Shown piece by piece: positions 19,356 to 27,222 of a stretch of DNA of 32,005 nucleotides. The translations under genes were made by a program, and so were the position numbers. Every line of letters starts with the position of its first letter. Position 1 is the first letter of the stretch. The stretch is from Rickettsia typhi. GTDB taxonomy: Bacteria > Pseudomonadota > Alphaproteobacteria > Rickettsiales > Rickettsiaceae. Location of the stretch: positions 1 through 32,005 of the forward strand of contig CAMDSB010000010.1 in assembly GCA_945907105.1 (NCBI GenBank), read 5' to 3'. Under the pieces are notes generated by a model. It was not told where the DNA came from and did not search any database. It saw only the letters and a program-made list of their open reading frames with translations.

Positions 19356-20361
19356 GACCAGATTTCCCTCGAAAGACATAGTAACAATAACCTGTGTAAC
19401 CAAGAATCAATGGCAGCAGGGGGATAACGCCTACTAGCATTAAGGACAACCCCGGACCAGATGCGGCCGCTTGCCAAATATCGTACTGATATGGAATAAT
19501 CCAAGGAAATAAGCTAACACCTAATCCTAAGTAACCAAAAAAGAAAATCCCTACACTAGCAATAAATGGTCGATATTCGTGCTTTTGACGGTGCAGATCA
19601 CGCCAAACTATAAGAAATAGAGCTGCTGTAAACAAAGGAATTGGTAATAAGTAGTAAATATTTGGACTACTAAACCAGAATTTTTGTATACATTTGTTAA
19701 GAAAAGGCATTGATATGCTTACTAACATCATAAATAAACCAACAAAAAATAGTACATAAGAGGCTACTTTACGTGCCCAATCCTGTGTTATATCTTCGGT
19801 TTTCATAACCAGCCATGTCGATCCTAAAAGTGCATAACCAAAGACTACTGCAATACCAGTCATAACAGAAAAACTGGTCGCCCAATCAAATGGTCCGCCA
19901 GAAAAATTGCGTCCACTTACTTCAACTCCCTGTACAAAGGCGCCTAAAATCATGCCCTGACAAAAAGCTGCGCCGAGAGATCCAAAATGAAATGCATAAT
20001 CCCATATATTACGTGATTTTCCTTCTGCCTTAAAGCGGAATTCGAACGCTACACCACGCATAATTAAACCAAGCAGCATAACAATAAGGGGAATATAAAA
20101 TGCTGGCATAAGAATTGCATAAGCAAGAGGAAAGGCGGCAAAAAGCCCGCCCCCACCAAGGACTAACCATGTTTCATTACCATCCCAAAATGGTGCAATA
20201 GAATTCATCATTCGATCACGACATTTATCTGAGGGGGCAAAGGGAAATATGATGCCTACTCCAAGATCAAAGCCATCTAATAGTACGTAAAAAAAGATTG
20301 CACTAGCAATAAGGAAACCCCAAATTAATGGTAAATCAATAAAAGTCGAAAAATCAAACAC
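19339..20361 (-). CDS. cydB: Cytochrome bd-type ubiquinol oxidase subunit II
   Basis: CydB is the second integral membrane subunit of the bd-type quinol oxidase, which reduces oxygen to water using ubiquinol. The 340-residue protein starts VFDFSTFIDLPLIWG and has the family pattern LDGFDLGVG, then WDGNETWLVLGGG, then RGVAFEFRFK. The GTG at 20361 is chosen because a perfect ribosome binding site (AAGGAGG) lies 5 bases upstream. A longer frame to 20460 would run deep into cydA. The gene overlaps the cydA stop by 8 bases, so the two are coupled. Confidence 0.93.
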   Translation of the reverse strand: MFDFSTFIDLPLIWGFLIASAIFFYVLLDGFDLGVGIIFPFAPSDKCRDRMMNSIAPFWDGNETWLVLGGGGLFAAFPLAYAILMPAFYIPLIVMLLGLIMRGVAFEFRFKAEGKSRNIWDYAFHFGSLGAAFCQGMILGAFVQGVEVSGRNFSGGPFDWATSFSVMTGIAVVFGYALLGSTWLVMKTEDITQDWARKVASYVLFFVGLFMMLVSISMPFLNKCIQKFWFSSPNIYYLLPIPLFTAALFLIVWRDLHRQKHEYRPFIASVGIFFFGYLGLGVSLFPWIIPYQYDIWQAAASGPGLSLMLVGVIPLLPLILGYTGYCYYVFRGKSGHDPMY

Positions 20362-21757
20362 TATTTCCTCCTTTGGATTTACTAGCTTCGATGACAGAGG
20401 CCTCAAGACCGTGTTTGTAGAATTGCTCTTTTTCTTCAGATATAATAATGCCCTTAGCAATTAGAGTCAGAATATAGTAGCTACCTGCGCCAAACACAAA
20501 TATATACATTACTACAAAAGCAAGCAGAGACCATGCGACTTGTGGCCCTAGGATAGCTGGAGAAACTGAATGTATAGTACGAATCACGCCGTATGCAGTC
20601 CAAGGTTGGCGCCCAATTTCAGTAACAAACCATCCTGCTAGCAGGGCAATAAATCCGGAAGGCATCATAAGTATCCAAATGCCATGTAACCACCTGCTGT
20701 CAAATAATTTTTTACGAAAATACTGGGTGGCGCTTAACCCACCCACTAATATCATTAACATTCCTATCCCAACCATAACACGGAAACTCCAAAAAACCCA
20801 AACTACGGGCGGACGGTCTTCTGGGGCAAAAGATTTAAGATTTGGAATTTTGCCATCAGCCTTACCAGTCAATATGAAGCTCGCGCCATTTGGAATAGTA
20901 ATACCAAATTCTGTTGTTTCTTTTTCCTGATTTGGCCAACCAAATAGATATAAAGGTGCATTAGTCGTATGATCCCAATTACCTTCCATTGCAGCAACTT
21001 TTACTGGTTGGTATTCCATAGTATTCTCGCCGTGCATATGGCCAATCATAAGTTGCATCGGTGCCACTAATGCCGCCATCATAGTAGCCATGCCTAGCAT
21101 TATTCGTGCGTGTTGTAAATGACGTTTATTCCACAAATAGAAAGATCCTACCCCACCAACTACAAATGCTGTAGTCAGATAAGCGGCTGTTAGCATATGT
21201 ACAAAGCGATAGGGAAAAGAGGGGTTAAAAATAATTTCCAGCCAATTAGTTGGCATTAAACGACCATCTGGTTCTATAGCGAAACCCTGAGGGGTCTGCA
21301 TCCAGCTATTGGCAGCTAAAATCCAAAATGCAGAAATTAGCGTACCGACTGCTACTACACATGTGGCTGTGAAATGCATTTTTTTGCTTACTCTGTCCCA
21401 ACCAAACAGCATTATACCAAGGAAAGAGGCTTCAAGAAAGAAGGCTGTCAGCACCTCAAAACCAAGCAGTGGTCCAAGAACATTGGCTACACGATCAGAA
21501 AATAGTGACCAGTTAGTGCCAAATTGGTAAGACATAACTACGCCAGACACAACACCCATACCGAATGCGACTGCAAAAATTTTTATCCAGAATTTATAAA
21601 TATCACGGAAATGATTGTTACCGGTTGCTAACCAACGCCATTCAAGCACGGCTAAAAAGCTCGCTAGACCTATTGTAAAGGCTGGGAATACAATGTGGAA
21701 ACTAATCGTGAATGCAAATTGAATTCGCGCTAGTAAAATCGGATCAAATTCAAACAC
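20354..21757 (-). CDS. cydA: Cytochrome bd-type ubiquinol oxidase subunit I (short Q-loop, CIO-type)
   Basis: CydA binds the haems and oxidises ubiquinol. At 467 residues it is shorter than E. coli CydA (522), fitting the short-Q-loop, cyanide-insensitive type. The likely haem and proton-path residues line up with E. coli: H21 (H19), E101 (E99), E109 (E107) and H187 (H186). RQPW follows in the C-terminal half. The start is GTG at 21757 with GGAG about 6 bases upstream. It lies 14 bases after the dps stop and overlaps cydB, so a dps-cydA-cydB-small subunit operon is likely. bd oxidases help at low oxygen and under oxidative or nitrosative stress in host cells. Confidence 0.94.
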   Translation of the reverse strand: MFEFDPILLARIQFAFTISFHIVFPAFTIGLASFLAVLEWRWLATGNNHFRDIYKFWIKIFAVAFGMGVVSGVVMSYQFGTNWSLFSDRVANVLGPLLGFEVLTAFFLEASFLGIMLFGWDRVSKKMHFTATCVVAVGTLISAFWILAANSWMQTPQGFAIEPDGRLMPTNWLEIIFNPSFPYRFVHMLTAAYLTTAFVVGGVGSFYLWNKRHLQHARIMLGMATMMAALVAPMQLMIGHMHGENTMEYQPVKVAAMEGNWDHTTNAPLYLFGWPNQEKETTEFGITIPNGASFILTGKADGKIPNLKSFAPEDRPPVVWVFWSFRVMVGIGMLMILVGGLSATQYFRKKLFDSRWLHGIWILMMPSGFIALLAGWFVTEIGRQPWTAYGVIRTIHSVSPAILGPQVAWSLLAFVVMYIFVFGAGSYYILTLIAKGIIISEEKEQFYKHGLEASVIEASKSKGGNSV

Positions 21758-21771
21758 CAGCTACTCCGGAT

Positions 21772-22209
21772 CTATAAACTGCTTTTGAGCATCCACGATG
21801 CTTTGCGATGAAATGTTAAACGTTCAATTGTAAAGCCAGCTATTACTTCATCGCCCACTTTCTGTGCTAGCTCAAGGCACTTTTGCAACGTCTTTTGAAT
21901 CAACGCTTGATCTTCCGCTAGTTCCTTAACCATTTCTTCTGCCGAAGCATTTTCATTTCCAGATTTGATTGAGGTTCTTTTGATGTAACTATCGAATGTG
22001 CCGGGAGCTTTTTCCCCTAAAGCCCTGATAAGTTCTGCTACTGTGTCAATCGCTCCTGCAAGGTCGATATATTGCCCTTCAAACAACAAGTGAAGCCCAT
22101 TAAAATTTGGACCTTCAACATTCCAGTGATAATTTTGAGTTTTAAGATATAGGGCATAATTATCTGCGAGCACGTCCTTGAGAGTGTCTATTAGCTGTTT
22201 ATTCACCAT
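21772..22209 (-). CDS. dps: Dps-family ferritin-like DNA-protection protein
   Basis: Dps proteins form dodecamers that store iron and use up hydrogen peroxide. The 145-residue protein has the intersubunit ferroxidase ligands H28, H40, D55 and E59, with the same spacing as Listeria Dps (31/43/58/62), in YHWNVEG, LHLLFE and DTVAE. TAGGAGA about 6 bases upstream supports the ATG. There is no long basic N-terminal tail, so DNA binding is not assured. It heads the run into cydAB, joining peroxide defence to the oxidase. Confidence 0.93.
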   Translation of the reverse strand: MVNKQLIDTLKDVLADNYALYLKTQNYHWNVEGPNFNGLHLLFEGQYIDLAGAIDTVAELIRALGEKAPGTFDSYIKRTSIKSGNENASAEEMVKELAEDQALIQKTLQKCLELAQKVGDEVIAGFTIERLTFHRKASWMLKSSL

Positions 22210-22259
22210 ATCAATCTCCTACTAAATTTTTAAAATGCTTCAGTTTTTGTTCTCTATTA

Positions 22260-22289
22260 GTTTTAGCAATAGCTAGTGTGTAGTGTCAA
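22260..22289 (-). promoter_or_regulatory. Possible dps promoter
   Basis: A perfect TTGACA (22289-22284, minus strand) is followed after 18 bases by TAAAAC (22265-22260). Transcription would start about 45 bases before the dps ATG. The -35 is good and the -10 is weak. Confidence 0.35.
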
Positions 22290-22300
22290 TAACAAAACGA

Positions 22301-22435
22301 CTAATACCATGTTCGTAGATTAAATAATAGAATGACTTCCAGATCGAGCTTGTACAGCGTATATTTTTTATAAGAGCACTCATATAGATCCATCACAAAA
22401 GTCATTTGAAAAGAATATAATTTATCTTGCTTCAT
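22301..22435 (-). CDS. Possible 44-residue small protein
   Basis: A short frame starts with ATG at 22435, preceded by GAGGTG at a good distance (5 bases). It encodes 44 residues beginning MKQDKLYSFQMTF and ending NLRTWY. It is not recognised; it is rich in Tyr and Leu. It could be a remnant of a larger gene or chance. The rest of the 446-base spacer between dps and the next gene (22210-22655) holds no other gene. Confidence 0.25.
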   Translation of the reverse strand: MKQDKLYSFQMTFVMDLYECSYKKYTLYKLDLEVILLFNLRTWY

Positions 22436-22485
22436 AAAGGCACCTCATAAACTTAATGTTTTTCCGCTGTGAGCCAATAGGTGTT

Positions 22486-22538
22486 CTTGCGCAAGTGTGA
22501 CAAAATTATACAGAAATAGTTTATTAAAATTAAACTAT
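22486..22538. repeat. Palindrome and dyad upstream of the Gly-rich protein gene
   Basis: CTTGCGCAAG at 22486-22495 is a perfect 10-base palindrome. Just after it, ATAGTTTA (22516-22523) and TAAACTAT (22531-22538) form an 8-bp dyad around 7 bases. Both lie 120-170 bases before the ATG at 22656 and could be regulator sites. Confidence 0.35.
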
Positions 22539-22655
22539 ATCACAAATAGCCTGTGAAGTATAAAATATTTACCTTGCGTATTTAGTTAATATATATTAGT
22601 ATTATCTGCGGTGAGATAGTTTTCACTTAATTTAATTTATTGAAGGATAAATATT

Positions 22656-23696
22656 ATGTTTGGATCAATAATGAAAGCGACTAGCTCCTTATTTACGACA
22701 ACTAGTGGACGTTTATTTGGAAAAAGTGCTGATAATGCAGTTTCTTCGGCAACTAATTTTGCAGAAGCAATTAAATCTGAAGCAGACGCTTTGTACAATG
22801 GCGCCAGCGCTGTAGTAAAAGTAGTATCAACATTCGCAACCATAGGAGGAGCAATGCTTGCTGTTGGACCTCTTGTTGGAGTTGGGGTTTCTGTGGCCGG
22901 AACACTTGGAGTTGTTAATGGTACTCTGGGTTTGTTTACACTTGGCTCAGGAGCTGTTGCGTCAATACAAGCTGCGCTAATAGAAGGATCGGTTTTTATT
23001 GTAAGACACTCTACGCAAGCAGTTTTAGGGGGCGGTGTGGTAGGTGGAATTTATAATGGTAGAACGCTTTTAGAAGGTGTTAGTGAAGCAGCTTATGCAG
23101 TTAAAAAAACTGTTGATGCATTATCATATTTATCGCATGCAACAATTGATGGTGTCAAAGCAACGGTTTATACTACTGCTGCTCTTGGTCTTAAAGTTGT
23201 TGAAACAGCAACGAGATTAGCAGGTTCCGATCAAGATGGGTTCGGTACTCCAACTATGGTACTAAGTGAATTAGTAGATCTTAGTAAGGATGATGCTGAG
23301 CTAGTTCAGAAAATGGAAAAATTATCAGAAGATCAAGATGCTTTGAATAAGGCGGTAGATGTTACTAATGAAGCTATCTCTAAGTTAAAAGGTGATAATG
23401 AAATTACTGCTGCAGTCAAAGCCAATCAGGAAGTAGTTCGTAAAGAGCTGTTAAAGCAGCAAGACTCTCTCGATATAAGAGAGAATCATCTTGTTCAACG
23501 GGAAGAGATCCTCAAAGATTGGAATGTATTAACACAAGAAAAAGTTGTTAATCCTGAAGTTACTCCTTTAGTTGAGAACTTAATTGTAGAGTTGATAGCT
23601 CCAGAATATGTTAATCAGCAAGCTGAAGCTGAAATTCTAGGTAATGGTGAAGTTTGGGATAATATTGACTTAAGTTCTAGCGCAGTCGCGGCTTAA
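22656..23696 (+). CDS. Hypothetical Gly/Ala-rich hydrophobic and coiled-coil protein
   Basis: This 346-residue protein is not recognised. Residues 1-50 are Ser/Thr/Ala-rich. Residues about 51-133 form a long hydrophobic Gly/Ala/Val region with glycine-zipper-like spacing (GGAMLAVGPLVGVGVSVAG and later GGGVVGGIYNG), which could insert in a membrane as helical hairpins. Residues about 210-295 are charged and predicted by eye to be coiled coil. The tail is acidic. No Sec signal peptide is seen. The ATG has AAGGA about 8 bases upstream, and a strong terminator follows, so it is its own transcription unit. The layout recalls secreted membrane-inserting proteins of intracellular bacteria, but this is inference. 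Confidence 0.6.
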   Translation: MFGSIMKATSSLFTTTSGRLFGKSADNAVSSATNFAEAIKSEADALYNGASAVVKVVSTFATIGGAMLAVGPLVGVGVSVAGTLGVVNGTLGLFTLGSGAVASIQAALIEGSVFIVRHSTQAVLGGGVVGGIYNGRTLLEGVSEAAYAVKKTVDALSYLSHATIDGVKATVYTTAALGLKVVETATRLAGSDQDGFGTPTMVLSELVDLSKDDAELVQKMEKLSEDQDALNKAVDVTNEAISKLKGDNEITAAVKANQEVVRKELLKQQDSLDIRENHLVQREEILKDWNVLTQEKVVNPEVTPLVENLIVELIAPEYVNQQAEAEILGNGEVWDNIDLSSSAVAA

Positions 23697-23729
23697 TATA
23701 TAAGTTTTTTAGATATTCCTAAAATTAGA

Positions 23730-23767
23730 AGAACCTTTTAGACTAGTACTAGGAGGTTCTTTTTTTA
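23730..23767 (+). terminator. Rho-independent terminator
   Basis: A 12-bp stem (23730-23741 with 23749-23760, two G-U pairs) and a 7-base loop are followed by seven T (23761-23767). It ends the gene at 22656-23696. Confidence 0.88.
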
Positions 23768-23911
23768 TTACTTAGCTCTATATAGAGTGGCTAAATAATC
23801 AAGTTAACTAATTATTAATATTTTAATATTAAAATTACTTTAGTTGCTCCCTTAGCGCTACTGCAATTATATGAATTTTAAAAGAGCATATTATAGTAAT
23901 TTGGAGGTGTC

Positions 23912-24226
23912 ATGAAACCAAGTATAAGAAGTCTTAACGTGGATTTACCAGTCGATGTGGAAGAATTATTTAGCCCATTACCTAATGGAGCTAAATTTAA
24001 CTGGTCTGCAATGCTTGATGTTGCCGCCTCTTCAGTACAAGCTGCTCTACCTTCTTCAAAGACAAAATTCTTATTAGTACGCAGCCCCAAATTAACGGAA
24101 GAAGAGTGGCAGAGTGCTTCAGAAGCGCGTAAAAATTTGTCTCTTCAAAGAAGCTTAGAACCATCATCTGAGGTAGTGGGAGAAACACCCTCCCAAGATG
24201 TGGAACTTGCAGGGGAAGGAGACTAA
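23912..24226 (+). CDS. Hypothetical small acidic-tailed protein
   Basis: This 104-residue protein is not recognised. Its start is well supported by GGAGGTG about 5 bases before the ATG. It begins MKPSIRSLNVDLPVDVEELF, has a short helix-prone middle (SAMLDVAASSVQAAL) and ends in a Ser/Glu-rich acidic tail (ETPSQDVELAGEGD). It has no signal peptide or membrane segment. A GTTAAC box lies 104 bases upstream (23803-23808), like those before the UIM-like gene. Overlapping frames on the other strand lack supporting start signals. Confidence 0.5.
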   Translation: MKPSIRSLNVDLPVDVEELFSPLPNGAKFNWSAMLDVAASSVQAALPSSKTKFLLVRSPKLTEEEWQSASEARKNLSLQRSLEPSSEVVGETPSQDVELAGEGD

Positions 24227-24278
24227 CACTGTATCTATTGGCCACTTAATATTAAGAAATAGTGCAATTTATGTGGGG

Positions 24279-24322
24279 CTCATTACGGGCGTCGATTTTT
24301 ACCAAATAAAAACCATAATGAG
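24279..24322. repeat. Two-tier inverted repeat between convergent genes
   Basis: CTCATTA (24279-24285) pairs with TAATGAG (24316-24322), and inside it TTTTTA (24296-24301) pairs with TAAAAA (24307-24312) around 5 bases. It lies between the genes ending at 24226 (+) and 24378 (-), so a weak terminator role is possible; no clean T tract follows on the plus strand. Confidence 0.4.
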
Positions 24323-24377
24323 TTCAAAGTTAACTCTTTCTTGATAGCCAAGCTTACTCGACGTATAAGACTAGTCT

Positions 24378-25808
24378 CTATTGGGCATAGCTCTTTAAGT
24401 TCTCTGCTTCTTGAAAGGAGCCAAGAACATTATAAATCTCTGCTAAATATAAGGAGTTTTTGGCTAAATTTATTCTAGGTGATTTGTCGTACTGCAGAGC
24501 AACCATTCGGGCATGTTCTAATAGACTCTTAGCTTTTTCTATATCATTAAATGCTTTATAATAATAGTTACCTAGTATATTTTGAATAGTGAAAACTGAT
24601 TCTTTTGAGAAAAGATGCTCATATTCTAATAACGACTCAAGATGGATAGATAGACCTTGTAATTGGTTGAGATCCTTATTTAATGCTAATTCATTTTCCA
24701 TATAACCCTCTAAGGCAAGAATTATATTATCATATTCTTCAGCTGGTATCATTTTATGTACATAATGAAATATGATAGATTGAATAGAAGGGTGGATAGA
24801 AATTACATTTACTAAGTTATTGTTATTTTCTGTTATTAGAGAAAATTTTCGCATTTCATTTATAAAATTATATGTAGCAACATCACCATGACAGGAGATA
24901 AATAGATCTTTTGGAATATTTGCTGCATTTAGTATACTAGACAATAATAATTTATCTAAACCTTTATTTGAGTCAACTATGCTTTTTAAAGATAATTCGA
25001 TTATATAGCCCCTAGTTTTTGTATAACTAGTAATAGCACCTAAAATAGATTTTTGTGTAGTAGCAAAATTTTTATCTTCATTGGTAATATATTGAAGATA
25101 TTTAGTATATTCAGTACCAGTATTTTTTATATAGTATGCAGCTTGTGTAATATCTAGTGGAAATGGTGGAATGTTTTTTAAAAAAGATCTAGTATCTTTT
25201 TGATTTGCTACGTTAGTATTATTTTTATCTAAAATTGTATTAAACAGCTTGAATGATTCTTCGTCATCTAGTTGCAATACGTAAATTATATTATCCTTAG
25301 CAAAATAATTATTGTTTATAATATTGCTATTTGTGGTGGTGATAATTACTTTCCCCGGCCCCCAATCTTCCAAACTGCGAGGCAAATACTTCTGAATATC
25401 ACTAAAGTTTGTAACATTATCATAAATTAAAATCCAATCTTCGTATTTTTGTGCTCTCTGTTTTAAAAAAGAAAATGTCATATATTCCTTTTTAAAAAGG
25501 TTAGTAATTTTTTGAATCTCGTAAAAATCTACTTTGTCTGTTTCGTTTTCACACAAAGCGTATGCTAAACATTCCAAAGAAGTGAATGTGCTTTCAGGTG
25601 TTTCTGCATTAATTTTCCATACTATAGAAACACTATGGCTGTCAGCATATTGCTGGGCTAAAGTGGTTTTACCAGACCCACCTATACCCACCAGAGCTAC
25701 AGCATTAATTGAATTAGGAATGCCAAGCAACTTATCCATTTTCTTTAAAATAGAGCTGCGTTCTAGATAAAAATTATTTGGTAGAGGATCGCCACTAGTT
25801 ACTTTCAA
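24378..25808 (-). pseudogene. NB-ARC/TPR part of a split LuxR-HTH/NB-ARC/TPR gene
   Basis: This frame encodes a STAND-class NTPase. Counting from the TTG at 25808, Walker A is GIGGSGKTT (41-49), Walker B is WILIYD (Asp130), the sensor strand is KVIITTTN (153-160) with no Arg, and PFPLDITQAAYYI takes the place of GLPLAL. Near the C-terminus one TPR (LGNYYYKAFNDIEKAKSLLEHA) is followed by an apparently cut second one. The frame continues upstream of the TTG through a membrane helix (GVIALIFFITILIY) to a stop next to an A6 run at 25892-25897. There one extra base separates it from the HTH frame. It is most likely the 3' part of one gene. The TTG has no ribosome binding site, so separate translation is doubtful. 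Confidence 0.75.
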
Positions 25809-25830
25809 CGCCTTGGTAGGACGAAGATAA

Positions 25831-26613
25831 TTAATAGTATAAATTAGTATTGTAATAAAGAATATAAGAGCTATAACCCCTGCAGAAATTATTTTTTAAT
25901 AATGATTTAGTTGGTTTTGGTGTGCTAATAGCTGAATTAAAAAAACCATCATTAATATTTTGAGATTCACGATTAAACGTATTTATTATCGTATTAATTT
26001 CTGACTTTTGGGTTATTTTCAACAATAGCTTTAATATATTCAATTCATAATCTGAATTAGGGGTAAAGGTGATATATTCGTGTGCTGTCTGTATTTTTAT
26101 TGGATTCTCTAAGTTAAAGATAATATATATTACGCTTTCAGATTTGATTGGATAAACATTAAGTTCTTTATCCTGTATATATAAACTAATAATATTATTA
26201 TTAGTTTCACTAATTATAATCCCCGCCTCTTTAAGATTTTTTTCAATTAATAATTGATTATCTTTGTTAGGAGATTGATTAATTATAGAACAATTATAAT
26301 GCCTAGAATTAAGTAAGTATTTTATTTCTTTAAGCTTTCGTAAGAATAAATTATGGATTAATAATTTGCTGTAAATATTTTTTAAATCAGGCATTTTGTC
26401 TGATAGCTCTAAAAAATCTATTATTTGATCTTTTGAAGCTCCAGACAGCTTCATTTTTATGTTTGCTATATGAGTTTCAACAGTCCTAGGGGAGATTGAT
26501 AAAATTTCTGCAATTTTTTTTTCCGTTCTATTGTGTAATAGACAGGCTAATACATCAATTTCCCTACAGGTAAAACGTATATCTGAGATAATATAAAAGC
26601 TATTATTATTTAT
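25831..26613 (-). pseudogene. LuxR-type HTH part of the split gene
   Basis: This frame encodes a LuxR/GerE helix-turn-helix: FTCREIDVLACLLHN, then EKKIAEILSISPRTVETHI and IKMKL. An all-alpha linker follows. The ATG at 26454 lies inside the DNA-binding domain and cannot be the real start. No in-frame ATG, GTG or TTG exists between the upstream stop (near 26637) and the HTH. An ATA at 26613-26611 has AGG about 7 bases upstream and sits where the family N-terminus would start (NNNSFYIISDIRFT), so it looks like a mutated ATG. The frame runs off after an A6 tract into an out-of-frame tail and stops at 25831. Related intact proteins join this part to NB-ARC and TPR domains. Confidence 0.72.
25892..25897 (-). 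other. A6 tract at the frame break (slippage site)
   Basis: On the minus strand a run of six A is where the HTH frame and the NB-ARC frame meet. Skipping one base here joins them into one frame of about 745 codons with a membrane helix between the linker and the NB-ARC domain. It may be a mutation, a sequencing error or a transcriptional slippage site. Confidence 0.6.
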
Positions 26614-26682
26614 ATTAGTACCTAACTTATAGTTTTAATGTAAGTATCCTAAATATATACACAATATTTCACCTTAGTGGTA

Positions 26683-26797
26683 GTAAAAAATAGCCTCATG
26701 ATTAACCTAGGGGTTTTTTACCTATTCATTTCTAAGGCCAACCTAACTAATCTAACTTTAAATATAGATAAAAGAATTAGGTTTTTTTTTATCTATA
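26683..26797. repeat. Two A/T hairpins in the divergent spacer
   Basis: GTAAAAAA (26683-26690) pairs with TTTTTTAC (26714-26721), and TATAGATAAAA (26763-26773) pairs perfectly over 11 bases with 26787-26797. Both lie between the split HTH gene and the small gene at 26887. Their role is unknown; no gene is seen from 26614 to 26886. Confidence 0.4.
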
Positions 26798-26810
26798 GTT
26801 TGCTAGTCGG

Positions 26811-26882
26811 TAAAATATATCTTAAATAGATAATACTTACGCTGGGGGGTATATTTTAAGATTAATCATAAGTATTAGGAGG
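26811..26882 (+). promoter_or_regulatory. Candidate structured leader of the 86-residue gene
   Basis: Three inverted repeats overlap here: 26811-26819 with 26850-26858 (9 bp), 26819-26826 with 26855-26862 (8 bp), and 26831-26839 with 26869-26877 (9 bp). They cannot form together. The last arm touches the ribosome binding site GGAGG (26878-26882), and a run of six G lies at 26844-26849. This fits a switch or attenuator, but AT-rich DNA gives such pairs by chance. Confidence 0.3.
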
Positions 26883-26886
26883 ATTT

Positions 26887-27147
26887 ATGGGACAAGAATT
26901 AGGAGTATTTATAGAACAAGAAAAACAACGTCAGATTAAAAATTTAGTAGTTAAAGCTTTTAGCAAGATTGGTGATGGTCTAGGTGATTTACTATATGAG
27001 GAAGAAGTGGCAGTAGTAAGTTTAAATAGAAATACAAATACAGAAATAGATCATGACTCAGTAATTGAAGAATTAGATTCGATTTTAGCAGAGTCCTACC
27101 AGAAATTGCTTATTAAAATTACATCGTGTTTAAAGGTTCAGTGTTAA
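26887..27147 (+). CDS. Hypothetical 86-residue protein
   Basis: This small protein is not recognised. The start is well supported: AGGAGG lies 5 bases before the ATG. It is mostly charged and helix-prone (MGQELGVFIEQEKQRQIKN, then VIEELDSILAESYQKLL) and ends KVQC. There is no signal peptide or membrane segment. It is transcribed away from the split LuxR-type gene, so it may once have been its target. It converges on ubiD, leaving a 75-base spacer with a T8 run (27201-27208). Confidence 0.55.
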   Translation: MGQELGVFIEQEKQRQIKNLVVKAFSKIGDGLGDLLYEEEVAVVSLNRNTNTEIDHDSVIEELDSILAESYQKLLIKITSCLKVQC

Positions 27148-27222
27148 GACAGAGGGTTTCGTTGTTTTATTGCAGTGGTGACCATTCATGTCCTTAGCTT
27201 TTTTTTGACATAATGCGGGTCA

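Noticed and set aside
22560..22600. CtrA binding site (TTAA-N7-TTAA) before the Gly-rich protein gene
   Set aside because: Only one half-site fits; the second is TAGT, and such AT-rich DNA gives many near matches.
23878..24245. Minus-strand frames over the 104-residue gene
   Set aside because: They have no spaced ribosome binding site and no recognisable content, while the plus-strand frame has GGAGGTG at the right distance.
25831..26454. A complete separate gene starting at the ATG at 26454
   Set aside because: That ATG lies inside the LuxR helix-turn-helix; the conserved frame continues upstream to about 26613.
26511..26522. Frameshift at the A9 run (26514-26522) inside the HTH
   Set aside because: The LuxR motif reads through the A9 run in a single frame, so there is no break there; the break is at the A6 run at 25892-25897.
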